Origin: an uncultured Spartobacteria bacterium
GTDB taxonomy: Bacteria > Verrucomicrobiota > Verrucomicrobiia > Chthoniobacterales > JAATET01
DNA: 64,000 nucleotides
Direction: 5' to 3'
Assembly (NCBI GenBank): GCA_937901895.1
Contig: CALGTD010000110.1
Coordinates: forward strand, 1 to 64,000
Made by a program: the position numbers and the translations under genes. Within the stretch, counting starts at the first letter, position 1. The number at the start of each line of letters is the position of its first letter. Shown in pieces: positions 1 through 8,230 of the stretch. A model generated the notes under the pieces. It was not told where the DNA came from, did not search any database, and was given only the letters and a program-made list of their open reading frames with translations.

Positions 1-312
1 GAGGCCTGCGGGAAAGTCCGCCGGCACGATCGGTCGCGTTGCCTTGTGCTTTCGTGCAAACGCCGCGATCACCTCCGCAGGTTTCGGCTCCCGCTTCAGC
101 CGCTTGCGGAGGGAGGTCGCGAGTTCGGACCACGATTCGACCGAGTCGACTTTCGCGTCGCGCCGCCCGCGATCGATCTCGAGGTCGCTGAGCAGCACGG
201 CCGTGCGTCCGTTGGCTTCGACGAAGGCGAATGCGTCCGGCGCGCGGAAGCCGGTGGCATAGAGGATGTCGGCGTTCCGGTCGCTGGCGGCGTAGAGCAA
301 TCTGGCGGGCAT
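1..312 (-). CDS. Aminopeptidase P-like (creatinase N-terminal domain), partial
   Basis: Only the first 104 codons lie in the window; the gene runs off the left edge. The protein begins MPARLLYAASDRNADILYAT and continues with FRAPDAFAFVEANGRTAVLLS. This is the pattern of the N-terminal creatinase-like domain of Xaa-Pro aminopeptidases, where a substrate such as an X-Pro peptide is positioned. The metal-binding pita-bread domain would lie outside. The ATG at 312 is the first start in an open frame. It is divergent from the downstream methyltransferase gene across a 50-bp gap holding a short tandem repeat. Family assignment is from N-terminal pattern only, so a related creatinase-type hydrolase is possible. 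Confidence 0.7.
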   Translation of the reverse strand, partial: MPARLLYAASDRNADILYATGFRAPDAFAFVEANGRTAVLLSDLEIDRGRRDAKVDSVESWSELATSLRKRLKREPKPAEVIAAFARKHKATRPIVPADFPAGL

Positions 313-316
313 TCGC

Positions 317-351
317 GGATTTTCGATTCTCGATTTCCGATTTTCGATTAA
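317..351. repeat. 7-bp tandem repeat (CGATTyy) in a divergent promoter gap
   Basis: Four adjacent 7-bp units start with CGATT: CGATTCT (324-330), CGATTTC (331-337), CGATTTT (338-344) and CGATTAA (345-351). A related CGGATTTT precedes them. The array lies between two divergent starts (312 and about 363), is AT-rich, and would occupy the promoter of one or both genes. It could be a regulator site array or a slippage-prone spacer. Confidence 0.6.
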
Positions 352-362
352 AAATTCCGCGC

Positions 363-1208
363 TTGGCTGCTGCATCCCATTCCCTTTGGCGCTGGACCCG
401 GCTTGCTTCGGCAAAGTGGGAGGATTCCTGGTCGGAACGCCTTCAGTTCCTTGGCCCGGGAAATGTCGCGATCATCGGCTGGCCGGGCTCGCGGACAATT
501 CGCATCGAGGCGTTTTGTGATGAGCCAACGGCGCGGAAACTCGTCCGGGAGTTCGGCGGGCGGGCGGCGAAGGCCCGCGACTGGACCTCCGATCCCGAGC
601 GTCCCCGCAAGCCCTTGTCCGTTCGCGGACGCCTCACGGTTCACGGGGATGCCGATTCCTACGTGAAAGATCCGCCGCGCCCCGGCCATGCCTCGATCCT
701 GATTCCGGCAGGGATGGCGTTCGGAACCGGCGATCACGCCACCACGGCGAGCTGTTTGCGCATGCTCTGTGACATTGCGAAGGAGCTGCCTGCAGGGTGG
801 ACCGCCGTTGACGCTGGAACGGGGTCGGGGATTCTCGCAGTTGCCGCGGCTGCACTCGGGGCGGGGGAGGTTGAGGCCTTCGATTACGATCCGGCCTGTG
901 TGAGAATCGCAAGGGCAAACGCGCGCGCAAATCGGGCCCGCGCGGTTCGCGTTCAACAGAGCGACGTCCTGCTTTGGAAATCCACAGCCCGCCATCATGT
1001 CGTGATGGCAAACCTCTACAGCGAGCTTCTCGTCAAGGCAGCGCCCCGTCTCCGCCGGGCGGTGCGAAAGGACGGCTGGTTTATTTTTTCCGGAGTCCTG
1101 CGCAGTCAACTGGACGAGGTCCTCGCCGCCCTACAGGCTGCCAGTTTCTCTGTAGTGCGCACCGTGGTGCGTGGGAAATGGTCCGCAGGCGCCTGCCGTT
1201 TGCATTAA
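363..1208 (+). CDS. prmA: Ribosomal protein L11 methyltransferase (PrmA-like)
   Basis: SAM-dependent methyltransferase of the PrmA type, which methylates ribosomal protein L11 in the cytoplasm. The Rossmann SAM-binding region is clear: FGTGDHATTASCLRML, then VDAGTGSGILAVAAAALG (motif I), an acidic residue after the second strand (EAFDYDPACVRIARANA), and VVMANLYSELL, equivalent to the NI/LxxxL segment of PrmA. The N-terminal part (LWRWTRLASAKWEDSW) resembles the PrmA substrate-binding domain. The open frame extends upstream to 231, but that part overlaps the divergent gene and has arginine-rich noncoding composition. The TTG at 363 is therefore preferred (281 aa, near family length). No clear ribosome-binding site is seen, so the start is uncertain. 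Confidence 0.78.
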   Translation: MAAASHSLWRWTRLASAKWEDSWSERLQFLGPGNVAIIGWPGSRTIRIEAFCDEPTARKLVREFGGRAAKARDWTSDPERPRKPLSVRGRLTVHGDADSYVKDPPRPGHASILIPAGMAFGTGDHATTASCLRMLCDIAKELPAGWTAVDAGTGSGILAVAAAALGAGEVEAFDYDPACVRIARANARANRARAVRVQQSDVLLWKSTARHHVVMANLYSELLVKAAPRLRRAVRKDGWFIFSGVLRSQLDEVLAALQAASFSVVRTVVRGKWSAGACRLH

Positions 1209-1299
1209 GGCAGCTATTGATCCAAAATAGCGTTCTATTCTCTAGGCCGGGGGAAACTTTTTTGAAACCACCCGGTTTCTTCGAAGCGATCCGTTGATT

Positions 1300-1323
1300 G
1301 GATCCCTAAATTTCAGGGAATCC
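1300..1323 (+). terminator. Imperfect hairpin downstream of prmA
   Basis: GGATCCCT and AGGGAATCC flank AAATTTC and form a stem with one bulged base. There is no T-run after it, so it is only a possible terminator for prmA or part of the leader of the efflux operon. Confidence 0.3.
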
Positions 1324-1355
1324 TCGCAAAGGTGTGAAAAAAACAAAAAAGTCAC

Positions 1356-1383
1356 TTGACTCGTTCTCGAGGCGTATTATCAA
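1356..1383 (+). promoter_or_regulatory. Putative sigma70-type promoter of the marR-efflux operon
   Basis: TTGACT (1356-1361) is followed after 16 bp by TATCAA (1378-1383), in an AT-rich stretch unlike the surrounding DNA. It lies about 60 bp upstream of the MarR start. A second reading uses TATTAT at 1375, but that spacing (13 bp) is too short. Confidence 0.4.
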
Positions 1384-1397
1384 TCATGTTATCCATC

Positions 1398-1410
1398 AAT
1401 TAAGTTAATT
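1398..1410. promoter_or_regulatory. Candidate MarR operator (AATTAA-G-TTAATT)
   Basis: A perfect 6-bp inverted repeat with one central base lies between the putative promoter and the MarR start. MarR regulators usually bind AT-rich palindromes in their own promoters, so autoregulation from this site is likely. The assignment is by position and symmetry only. Confidence 0.4.
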
Positions 1411-1445
1411 TTAAACTGAATACACAAACCACACAAAATACCGAC

Positions 1446-1997
1446 ATGGCACTGACAATGTTGAATGAACTCCCCCGTTACGAATGTCTTCAGGAAGCCG
1501 CCGAGCAATACTCCGGCGCCGAGTCCTGCGGACTGTTTCTGAATCTGCTTCGCACCGGGGAGGCCGTGCGGGAGGTCGAGGCTCGATATCTGGCGTCCCA
1601 CGGAATTACTCCGGGCCGTTTTGCGGTGATGATGCTCCTGCGCCGTGCGGGGGGCAAAAGCCTCAAGCCGTCCGAACTCGCGGAAATGACCGGAGTCACC
1701 CGTGCGACGATGACCGGTCTCCTGGACACGCTCGAGCGCGACCAGTTGATCCGTCGCTCGATCGACACCGAGGATCGCCGTTCCATGCGCATCGAGGCGA
1801 CGACCGCCTGCATCGCGATGCTCGAGCAGATCCTGCCGGGCTATTTCGAAGCCATTGGATCCCTCTCGTCGGTCCTTTCGGAGGACGAGAAGGCCGACTT
1901 CGAGCGTCTCTCCAAGCGCCTGCGTGACGGGCTCGAGAACGCCGGCGGCTCCAGTGCTCCATCGCGTCCGGTTGTTGCAGAGCCGGTGTATGCCTGA
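1446..1997 (+). CDS. MarR-family transcriptional regulator
   Basis: 183-aa winged-helix regulator, probably a repressor of the efflux genes that follow. The helix-turn-helix region is visible as LKPSELAEMTGVTRATMTG at about residues 78-96. The wing follows with LERDQLIRRSIDTEDRRSMR, matching the MarR DxRxx wing signature. Residues before and after are helical and would form the dimer interface. An in-frame ATG at 1458 is an alternative start; neither has a strong ribosome-binding site. The stop overlaps the start of the membrane-fusion gene by 8 bp, so the genes are translationally coupled. A palindrome upstream may be its operator. Confidence 0.9.
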   Translation: MALTMLNELPRYECLQEAAEQYSGAESCGLFLNLLRTGEAVREVEARYLASHGITPGRFAVMMLLRRAGGKSLKPSELAEMTGVTRATMTGLLDTLERDQLIRRSIDTEDRRSMRIEATTACIAMLEQILPGYFEAIGSLSSVLSEDEKADFERLSKRLRDGLENAGGSSAPSRPVVAEPVYA

Positions 1998-3138
1998 GCC
2001 GAAGCGACGTCTTAAACTCGCATTCGGACTCACCATTCCGGTCCTCGCGGCCATTTTCACCGGACTGGGCGTATTCAAATACGCCCAGATCCGGACCGCG
2101 ATTGCACAGGGGGAGAGTTTCCAAATGCCGCCGGTGGCGGTGACTTCCATCGTCGTCGAGCCGCAAGCCTGGCAACCTGTCCTTTCCTCGGTCGGGTCGC
2201 TGCAGGCCGTCAACGGCGTTGTGGTAAGCACCGATCTGCCCGGGATTGTCGAGGAGATCGCCTTTGAGTCCGGCCAGCCGGTCAAGGAGGGGGATCTGCT
2301 CGTCAAGCTCGACACCAAACAGGAGGTGGCGCAGCTTCGCTCCGCCGAGGCGCGGAACGAACTGGCAAAACTGAATCTGGAGCGCCAGAAGGGCCTCCTT
2401 CAGAAGCGCGTCGCGGCCCAGACCGACTACGACGCGGCGGCCGCGGAATACAAGCAGTCGGAAGCCGCGTTGCAGGAGATTCGTGCGCTCATTGAGCGAA
2501 AAACGATTCGCGCGCCGTTTTCCGGTGTCCTTGGCATCCGATCCGTCAATCTCGGCCAATATCTTCAGGGGGGCGATCCTGTGGTGCCCCTCCAGTCGAT
2601 GCATCCGATTTACGTAAACTTTTCGGTGCCTCAGCAGCAGATTGGTTCCCTGGAAGTGGGCAAGGAGGTGCACGTTCGGGCGGACGGCATCACCAACCAG
2701 CAATTCGTCGGTAAAATCACGTCGATCAACTCCGTTGTCGACGAGGCCACTCGCAACATCCTCGTCCAGGCAACCCTGGACAACGACAAGGGCCTGCTGC
2801 GCCCTGGCATGTTCGTGAATGTGGAGGTTCTCCTTCCTGCGGAAGGCGAGGTGCTCGCCATTCCCGCCTCGGCGGTGAACTATGCGCCCTACGGGGACTC
2901 CATCTTCATCATCGAGGACATGAAGGACGACCAGGGCCAGCCCTACAAGGGCGTGCGCCAGCAGATCGTGAAACTTGGAGGTCAGCGCGGGGACCAGGTC
3001 GCGGTTCTTTCCGGTCTGGAGTCCGGACAGGAAGTCGTCACCTCCGGTGGTTTCAAGCTGGCGCCAGGAGCCGCTGTCCAGATAAACAACAGCGCTCAAC
3101 CTTCGAACGAAGCCTCGCCTACGCCTGCGGACAGCTAG
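1990..3138 (+). CDS. RND efflux membrane-fusion (periplasmic adaptor) protein
   Basis: Periplasmic adaptor of about 382 aa linking the RND pump to an outer-membrane channel. It starts MPEPKRRLKLAFGLTIPVLA, one N-terminal membrane anchor (about residues 9-30). A lipoyl/biotinyl half-motif follows (STDLPGIVEEIAFESGQPVKE), then an alpha-hairpin rich in Leu, Glu and Arg (about 105-160), the second lipoyl half (IRAPFSGVLGIRSVNLGQYL) and a beta-barrel domain. The ATG at 1990 is chosen because it begins the hydrophobic anchor and overlaps marR by 8 bp; the longer open frame upstream is inside marR. No TolC-like gene is in the cluster, so the channel must be encoded elsewhere. Confidence 0.93.
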   Translation: MPEPKRRLKLAFGLTIPVLAAIFTGLGVFKYAQIRTAIAQGESFQMPPVAVTSIVVEPQAWQPVLSSVGSLQAVNGVVVSTDLPGIVEEIAFESGQPVKEGDLLVKLDTKQEVAQLRSAEARNELAKLNLERQKGLLQKRVAAQTDYDAAAAEYKQSEAALQEIRALIERKTIRAPFSGVLGIRSVNLGQYLQGGDPVVPLQSMHPIYVNFSVPQQQIGSLEVGKEVHVRADGITNQQFVGKITSINSVVDEATRNILVQATLDNDKGLLRPGMFVNVEVLLPAEGEVLAIPASAVNYAPYGDSIFIIEDMKDDQGQPYKGVRQQIVKLGGQRGDQVAVLSGLESGQEVVTSGGFKLAPGAAVQINNSAQPSNEASPTPADS

Positions 3139-3147
3139 TCCGGACGC

Positions 3148-6100
3148 ATGAAGCTCACGGACCTTTTCATTCGGCGCCCAGTCCTTGCCCTGGTCGTCAA
3201 CCTCCTCATTCTGATTGCGGGGTTGACGGCCCTGCGCGTGCTCACGGTCCGCCAGTATCCGCGCAGCGACATTGCCATCGTCAAGGTTACGACCGCGTAT
3301 GTCGGCGCCAATGCGGATCTCGTCCGGGGCTTTATCACGACGCCTCTCGAGCGCGTCATCGCGAGTGCTGATGGCATCGATTACATCGAGTCCCAGAGCA
3401 CCCAGAGCCTCAGCACGATCACCGTCCACCTGAAGCTCAACTACGACGTCAACGCCGCGCTGACCCAGATCCAGGCGAAGGTCGCGCAGGTGCGCAACGA
3501 TCTGCCGCCGGAGGCGGAGTCGCCCGAAATCGAGGTCGAGCTGGCCGATAACGAGATTGCGTCCATGTATATCGGCTTCGCGTCGGACGTGATGGATGCG
3601 AACCAGATCAGCGATTACATGCTGCGCGTGGTGCAGCCGAAGATCACCGCGATTCCGGGGGTCCAGCGGGCGGACATCCTTGGCAACCGCACCTTCGCGA
3701 TGCGCATCTGGCTCAAACCGGACCGGATGGCTGCCCTCGGCATCTCGCCGTCCGACGTGCGCGCGGCGCTTGCATCCAACAACTACCTATCCGCGATCGG
3801 CCGCACGAAAGGCTCGATGGTTGCGGTGAACCTCGTGGCGAACACCGATCTCAAGACGCCGGAGGAGTTTCGGGCGCTGGTGGTCAAACAGGAGGGCAAC
3901 ACCGTCGTCCGCCTCGGAGAGATCGCCGATGTCGAACTCGGTGCCGAAAGCTACGACGACGCCGTGCGTTTCAACGGCCAGACCGCCACCTTCATGGGGG
4001 TATGGGTGCTGCCCACGGCGAACACGCTCGACGTGATCCGCAAAGTCCGCGAGCTCATGCCTTCCATCAAGGCGGCGCTCCCCTCCGGACTTACCGCGGA
4101 CATCGCCTACGATTCCACGATCTATATCGAGAGCGCGATTCACGACGTCGTGAAGACGCTCACGGAGACGCTGTTCATCGTCATCCTCGTCATCTTCCTT
4201 TTCCTCGGTTCCGTCCGCTCGGTTCTCATTCCCGTGATCGCGATCCCGATCTCGCTGGTTGGCGCATGCTTCATCATGTTGATCATGGGGTTCACCCTGA
4301 ACCTCCTCACGCTGCTGGCGATCGTGCTGGCAGTCGGTCTGGTCGTGGACGACGCGATCGTTGTCGTCGAAAACGTCGAGCGTCACCTCCACCTCGGCGA
4401 AACGCCCTTCCAGGCGGCGATCCTCGCCGCGCGGGAATTGGTCGGCCCGATCATCGCGATGACGATCACCCTTGCCGCGGTTTACACGCCGATCGGCATT
4501 CAGGGCGGATTGACCGGTGCGCTTTTCCGCGAGTTTGCGTTCACGCTTGCCGGCGCGGTTCTCGTCTCCGGCATCGTTGCGCTGACGCTTTCGCCAATGA
4601 TGGGCTCCAAACTCCTGCGCTCCGGCGACACGGAGCGGGGATTTGCGGGCTGGATCAACCGGCGGTTCGACAGCATCCGCAGTAGCTATGTCCGGATTCT
4701 CACCCGGTCGCTGAATTACCGGCCCATCGTTTACACGATCGCGGTCTTCGTCATGATTCTCGCCGCGCCGTTCTGGATGTTTTCGATGAAAACCCTCGCG
4801 CCGGTGGAGGATCAGGGCGTTGTTTTCGGCATTGTGCAGAGTCCGGCCGACGCCACGCTCGACCAGACCAAGCTCTTCGCCGGGGAAATCTTCGACGTCT
4901 TCCAGAGCTTCCAGGAAGTCGACAACATCTTCGAGATCATCAATCCCGCGATCGGATTTGCCGGTGCGGTGCTCAAGCCGTGGAGCGAGCGTTCCCGGGA
5001 CGCGCAGACGGTCCAGTTTCTCGCGTCGCAGGAGTTTGCCAAGGTTCCAGGGGTTCGCATCATTCCGATCACTCCGGCCGCATTGCCGGGTGGCGGACAG
5101 TTTCCGGTGGACTTCGTAATCGCATCCACGGCCGAGCCCCGCGCGCTGCTGGAGATTGCCGAAGATCTCGTGCAGACGGCATTTGGAAGCGGGCAGTTCA
5201 TGTTCGCCGATTCCGATCTGAAGTTTGACCAGCCGCAGGCCGAGGTGATCTTCGATCGCGACAAGGTCCGGTCGCAGGGAATCGATCTCAGCCAGGTGGG
5301 CGCCGATCTGGCCACGATGCTCGGCGGCAACTACGTGAACCGCTTCAACATTCAGGGGCACAGTTACAAGGTCATTCCGCAGATCAAGCGCGCGCAGCGC
5401 TTGAATACGGATCAGCTCAAGGACATCTACGTCACCGGGCCCGAGGGCAAGCTGGTTCCGCTTTCCACGTTCGCGACGATCGAGACCACGGCACAGCCAC
5501 GTTCATTGAATCGATTCCAGCAGATGAATGCGGTGCGCATTCAGGGCGTCATTCCGCCGGGGGTGCCGCTCGACGGTGCGCTCAAGGCGCTGGAGGCACG
5601 CGCGAAGGAGCTTCTTCCTCCAGGCTACGTCATCGATTATGCGGGTGAATCCCGCCAGCTCCGTGTCGAGGGCAGCAAGTTCTTCGGCGTGTTCACCCTG
5701 TCGTTGATCCTGATTTACCTCGTTCTTGCCGCGCAGTTTGAGAGCTTCCGCGATCCGTTCATCATCCTCCTGGGCTCGGTGCCGCTCGCGCTTTCCGGCT
5801 CGCTGCTGTTCACGTTCCTTGGATTCACGTCGATCAACATCTACAGCCAGGTCGGGCTCATCACACTGGTGGGTCTTGTCGCGAAGAACGGCATTCTCAT
5901 TGTGGAGTTCGCGAATCATCTCCAGCAGACCGGGCTGGATAAACTGCGCGCGGTGATCGAGGCGGCCGGCACGCGTCTGCGGCCGGTGCTCATGACGACG
6001 GCTGCGACGGTCGTCGGCCACTTCCCGCTCATCATCGCGACCGGCCCCGGAGCGGGCGCGCGAAACAGCATCGGCATCGTGCTTTGCACGGGGATGATCA

Positions 6101-6240
6101 TCGGCACCGCGTTTACGCTGTTCATCCTGCCCGCGATTTACGTCCTCGTCGCGCGCGACCGCTCGAAATCCGCCTCAGCGGGCGGAACCCTCCCGCATTC
6201 GTCCACGGGGGAGCAGCCCGTCCCGACGGGTGCGGCGTGA
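3148..6240 (+). CDS. RND multidrug efflux permease (HAE-1/AcrB-like)
   Basis: 1030-aa inner-membrane proton-driven drug exporter, normal length for the AcrB/MexF class. The first membrane helix starts at once (LFIRRPVLALVVNLLILIAG). TM4 carries the paired aspartates of proton relay in GLVVDDAIVVVEN (about 405-417). TM10 has LVGLVAKNGILIVEFAN with the conserved lysine. Two large periplasmic loops separate TM1/TM2 and TM7/TM8, and the protein ends with the last helices and a polar tail. It starts 9 bp after the adaptor gene, so the three genes form one operon under probable MarR control. Substrate cannot be read from sequence. Confidence 0.95.
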   Translation: MKLTDLFIRRPVLALVVNLLILIAGLTALRVLTVRQYPRSDIAIVKVTTAYVGANADLVRGFITTPLERVIASADGIDYIESQSTQSLSTITVHLKLNYDVNAALTQIQAKVAQVRNDLPPEAESPEIEVELADNEIASMYIGFASDVMDANQISDYMLRVVQPKITAIPGVQRADILGNRTFAMRIWLKPDRMAALGISPSDVRAALASNNYLSAIGRTKGSMVAVNLVANTDLKTPEEFRALVVKQEGNTVVRLGEIADVELGAESYDDAVRFNGQTATFMGVWVLPTANTLDVIRKVRELMPSIKAALPSGLTADIAYDSTIYIESAIHDVVKTLTETLFIVILVIFLFLGSVRSVLIPVIAIPISLVGACFIMLIMGFTLNLLTLLAIVLAVGLVVDDAIVVVENVERHLHLGETPFQAAILAARELVGPIIAMTITLAAVYTPIGIQGGLTGALFREFAFTLAGAVLVSGIVALTLSPMMGSKLLRSGDTERGFAGWINRRFDSIRSSYVRILTRSLNYRPIVYTIAVFVMILAAPFWMFSMKTLAPVEDQGVVFGIVQSPADATLDQTKLFAGEIFDVFQSFQEVDNIFEIINPAIGFAGAVLKPWSERSRDAQTVQFLASQEFAKVPGVRIIPITPAALPGGGQFPVDFVIASTAEPRALLEIAEDLVQTAFGSGQFMFADSDLKFDQPQAEVIFDRDKVRSQGIDLSQVGADLATMLGGNYVNRFNIQGHSYKVIPQIKRAQRLNTDQLKDIYVTGPEGKLVPLSTFATIETTAQPRSLNRFQQMNAVRIQGVIPPGVPLDGALKALEARAKELLPPGYVIDYAGESRQLRVEGSKFFGVFTLSLILIYLVLAAQFESFRDPFIILLGSVPLALSGSLLFTFLGFTSINIYSQVGLITLVGLVAKNGILIVEFANHLQQTGLDKLRAVIEAAGTRLRPVLMTTAATVVGHFPLIIATGPGAGARNSIGIVLCTGMIIGTAFTLFILPAIYVLVARDRSKSASAGGTLPHSSTGEQPVPTGAA

Positions 6241-6299
6241 TCGCCCCGTCGAAAATTCGCTGGAACCACGGTGCCGCAGCGCTACGTTGCCCTCCTGAT

Positions 6300-6398
6300 A
6301 TGAAGAAGCAGCCGAAATCCAAAGCGGTCTGGACGACTCCGAAACTTCGCGAGATCCAGATTTTCTTCGAAGTGTCGCTCTACACCGCGCGTCGCTAG
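6300..6398 (+). CDS. pqqA: PQQ precursor peptide PqqA
   Basis: A 32-codon gene immediately before pqqB. The peptide contains FFEVSLYTARR, in which Glu24 and Tyr28 are spaced as in the E-x3-Y pair of known PqqA peptides (EVTLY). PqqE links these two residues and they become the carbon skeleton of the redox cofactor PQQ. The Lys-rich N-terminus (MKKQPKSKAVW) also resembles the leader region that binds PqqD. The stop lies 8 bp before the TTG start of pqqB (17 bp before its GTG alternative), so the genes are cotranscribed. It begins 59 bp after the RND pump gene and may have its own promoter there, although none is clear. Gene finders are likely to miss it because of its size. Confidence 0.9.
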   Translation: MKKQPKSKAVWTTPKLREIQIFFEVSLYTARR

Positions 6399-6406
6399 CC
6401 GCGGGA

Positions 6407-7282
6407 TTGTCGCGCGTGCTGGAGATCCGCATTCTCGGCACCGCGGCGGGCGGCGGCTTCCCGCAGTGGAACTGCGCCTGCCAGAACTGCCGGATGGCCC
6501 GCGAAGGCGGGCTTTTGCCGCGCATGCAGTCGGGAGCGGCCATTTCGGCGACCGGACACACGTGGCATCTTGTGAATGCATCGCCGGATGTCTCGCGTCA
6601 GATCGAAACGTATCTTCCCCGACCCCACGGCGTCGCGAGATCGAGCCCGGTCGCTTCCATCTTTGTGACCAACGCCGACCTCGATCACACGCTTGGGCTG
6701 TTTCAGCTTCGCGAAGGGAATCGGATTTCGGTGGCGGCTCCGCGTGCGGTCGAGCACAGCCTGCGTGACGGGCTGGGGCTTGAACGTGTCCTGTCCTCCT
6801 ATGGGGGAATCGACTGGAAGCAGGCGCCGGAGCATTGGATGTCGTGCGGCGGGTTCGAGGTGAAGAGTGTGCCCCTGCGCGGTGGCGGTCCGCCCAGATA
6901 CCACCGTGATGTTGCGGAGGGTGAGCACTCGGTGGGCTACCTTTTCCGGGCGGAGGATCGCATGGTCGGAATCTTTCCGGATGTCGCAATTCTCGACGAC
7001 GACCTTCTCGTCGTCCTGAGCGAATGTGATCACGTGTGGTTTGACGGCACGTTCTGGTCGGAGGACGAGATGCTCGAATGGAACGGGCGCACCGCGAGCC
7101 AGATGGAACATGTTCCTGTGGAACAAAGTCTGCCATTGCTTTCCCAGCTGGGACGGGGCCGCGTCGCACTGCTTCATCTCAACAACACAAACCCCATCCT
7201 CCGTCCCGACTCCGCGGAGCGGAAAGCCGTGATCGAGGCGGGACTCTCGATTGCCGAGGATGGCGACCGGTGGATAGCATGA
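6407..7282 (+). CDS. pqqB: PQQ biosynthesis protein PqqB
   Basis: About 290 aa, the usual length for PqqB. It is a metallo-beta-lactamase-fold protein that hydroxylates the tyrosine part of the precursor during PQQ formation. The N-terminus IRILGTAAGGGFPQWNCACQ is diagnostic, with the CxCxxC zinc site (CACQNC). The family-specific degenerate metal motif is seen as FVTNADLDHTLGLFQLREG. The first in-frame start is TTG at 6407; GTG at 6416 would give VLEIRILGTAAGG, closer to typical PqqB starts. The stop overlaps the start of pqqC by 4 bp (ATGA). Confidence 0.94.
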   Translation: MSRVLEIRILGTAAGGGFPQWNCACQNCRMAREGGLLPRMQSGAAISATGHTWHLVNASPDVSRQIETYLPRPHGVARSSPVASIFVTNADLDHTLGLFQLREGNRISVAAPRAVEHSLRDGLGLERVLSSYGGIDWKQAPEHWMSCGGFEVKSVPLRGGGPPRYHRDVAEGEHSVGYLFRAEDRMVGIFPDVAILDDDLLVVLSECDHVWFDGTFWSEDEMLEWNGRTASQMEHVPVEQSLPLLSQLGRGRVALLHLNNTNPILRPDSAERKAVIEAGLSIAEDGDRWIA

Positions 7283-7962
7283 GCGCGATGTCCCCCGACG
7301 AATTCGTTGCCGCTCTGCGCGCCGTGGGAGCGCGCCGCTATCATCACCTGCATCCGTTCCATGTCCGGATGAATGCCGGTGAGCTTTCTCCCGAGGAAAT
7401 CCGGCGCTGGGTGGCAAACCGCTTCTATTATCAGCGCAACATCCCGATCAAGGATGCGGCGATTCTCTCGAACTGTCCCGAGCGCGATGTCCGGCGCATG
7501 TGGCTGCACCGGATCGTGGACCACGACGGCACGAGCGACGCGAAACACCCGGGGGGGATCGAGGCATGGCTGCGACTGGCGGAGGGATGCGGTCTCGAAC
7601 GGCAGCGTGTGCTCACAGGCGATGGGTTGTTGCCCGGAGTGCGCTTCGCCGTTGATGCCTACGTCAGTCTCGCACGAACGGAGCCGTGGCCGGTCGCCAT
7701 CGCATCGTCGCTCACGGAGTTGTTCGCGCCGGATCTCATGGCGGAGCGGCTTGCGGCCTTCCGCCGCCATTACACATGGGTGCCCGAGTGGGCGTTCGAG
7801 TATTTTCAAAACCGTGTCACGCAGGCGCGCGTGGACTCGGACGAAGCGCTCGCATTGACCCTGCGCTGGTGCGATACGGCGGAGCTTCAGGCCCGTGCCG
7901 TTGCGGCGCTGGAGACCAAGTGCGACATTCTCTGGGCGATTCTCGATGCCATCGATGAATGA
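7279..7962 (+). CDS. pqqC: Pyrroloquinoline-quinone synthase PqqC
   Basis: 227-aa oxidase that carries out the last ring closure and eight-electron oxidation giving PQQ, without a metal or flavin. Conserved active-site blocks are visible: HLHPFHVRMNAGELS near the N-terminus, WVANRFYYQRNIPIKDAAI (Arg, Tyr, Gln), RIVDHDG (His), and near the C-terminus LETKCDILWAILDAIDE with the conserved lysine. The ATG at 7279 overlaps the pqqB stop as ATGA; the open frame upstream is inside pqqB. It overlaps pqqD by 8 bp. Confidence 0.95.
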   Translation: MSAMSPDEFVAALRAVGARRYHHLHPFHVRMNAGELSPEEIRRWVANRFYYQRNIPIKDAAILSNCPERDVRRMWLHRIVDHDGTSDAKHPGGIEAWLRLAEGCGLERQRVLTGDGLLPGVRFAVDAYVSLARTEPWPVAIASSLTELFAPDLMAERLAAFRRHYTWVPEWAFEYFQNRVTQARVDSDEALALTLRWCDTAELQARAVAALETKCDILWAILDAIDE

Positions 7963-8230
7963 AATTTCCGGCCGGCCGGGACTGGCGCCGCACGTCCGAC
8001 GCCATCCCGACCGTGCGACGGGTGGCGTTCTTTTGCTGCACCCCGAGGGCGCGATCGAACTGAGCGACACTGCGGATGCGATCGTGCGGTTGTGCGACGG
8101 CAATCACACCGTGGAAGCGATTGTAGCGGAGCTGGCGGACGAATACGACGCCCCGGTCGAGCGAATCCGGGAGGACGTTGCGGCGTGTCTGGGGGAACTG
8201 GCCAAGGCTGGATTGATTCGATTCGCATGA
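7955..8230 (+). CDS. pqqD: PqqA-binding chaperone PqqD
   Basis: 91-aa peptide chaperone (RiPP recognition element) that presents PqqA to PqqE. Typical elements are RPGLAPHVRRHPDRATGG, LLHPEGAIELSDTADAIVRLCDG, and the winged-helix part VEAIVAELADEYDAP. The ATG at 7955 gives MNEISGRPGL; ATG at 7946 is an alternative. It overlaps pqqC by 8 bp and its stop overlaps pqqE by 4 bp. It is a separate protein here, not fused to PqqC or PqqE as in some organisms. Confidence 0.93.
   Translation: MNEISGRPGLAPHVRRHPDRATGGVLLLHPEGAIELSDTADAIVRLCDGNHTVEAIVAELADEYDAPVERIREDVAACLGELAKAGLIRFA

Noticed and set aside
231..362. Longer N-terminus of the PrmA-like protein
   Set aside because: It overlaps the divergent gene, crosses the repeat array and has Arg/Trp-rich noncoding composition.
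1696..3429. 577-codon open frame opposite the MarR and adaptor genes
   Set aside because: Antisense shadow of well-recognised genes in high-GC DNA; the product has no domain pattern.
6407..7282. PqqB as an inactive enzyme because it lacks HxHxDH
   Set aside because: The degenerate motif is normal for the PqqB family.
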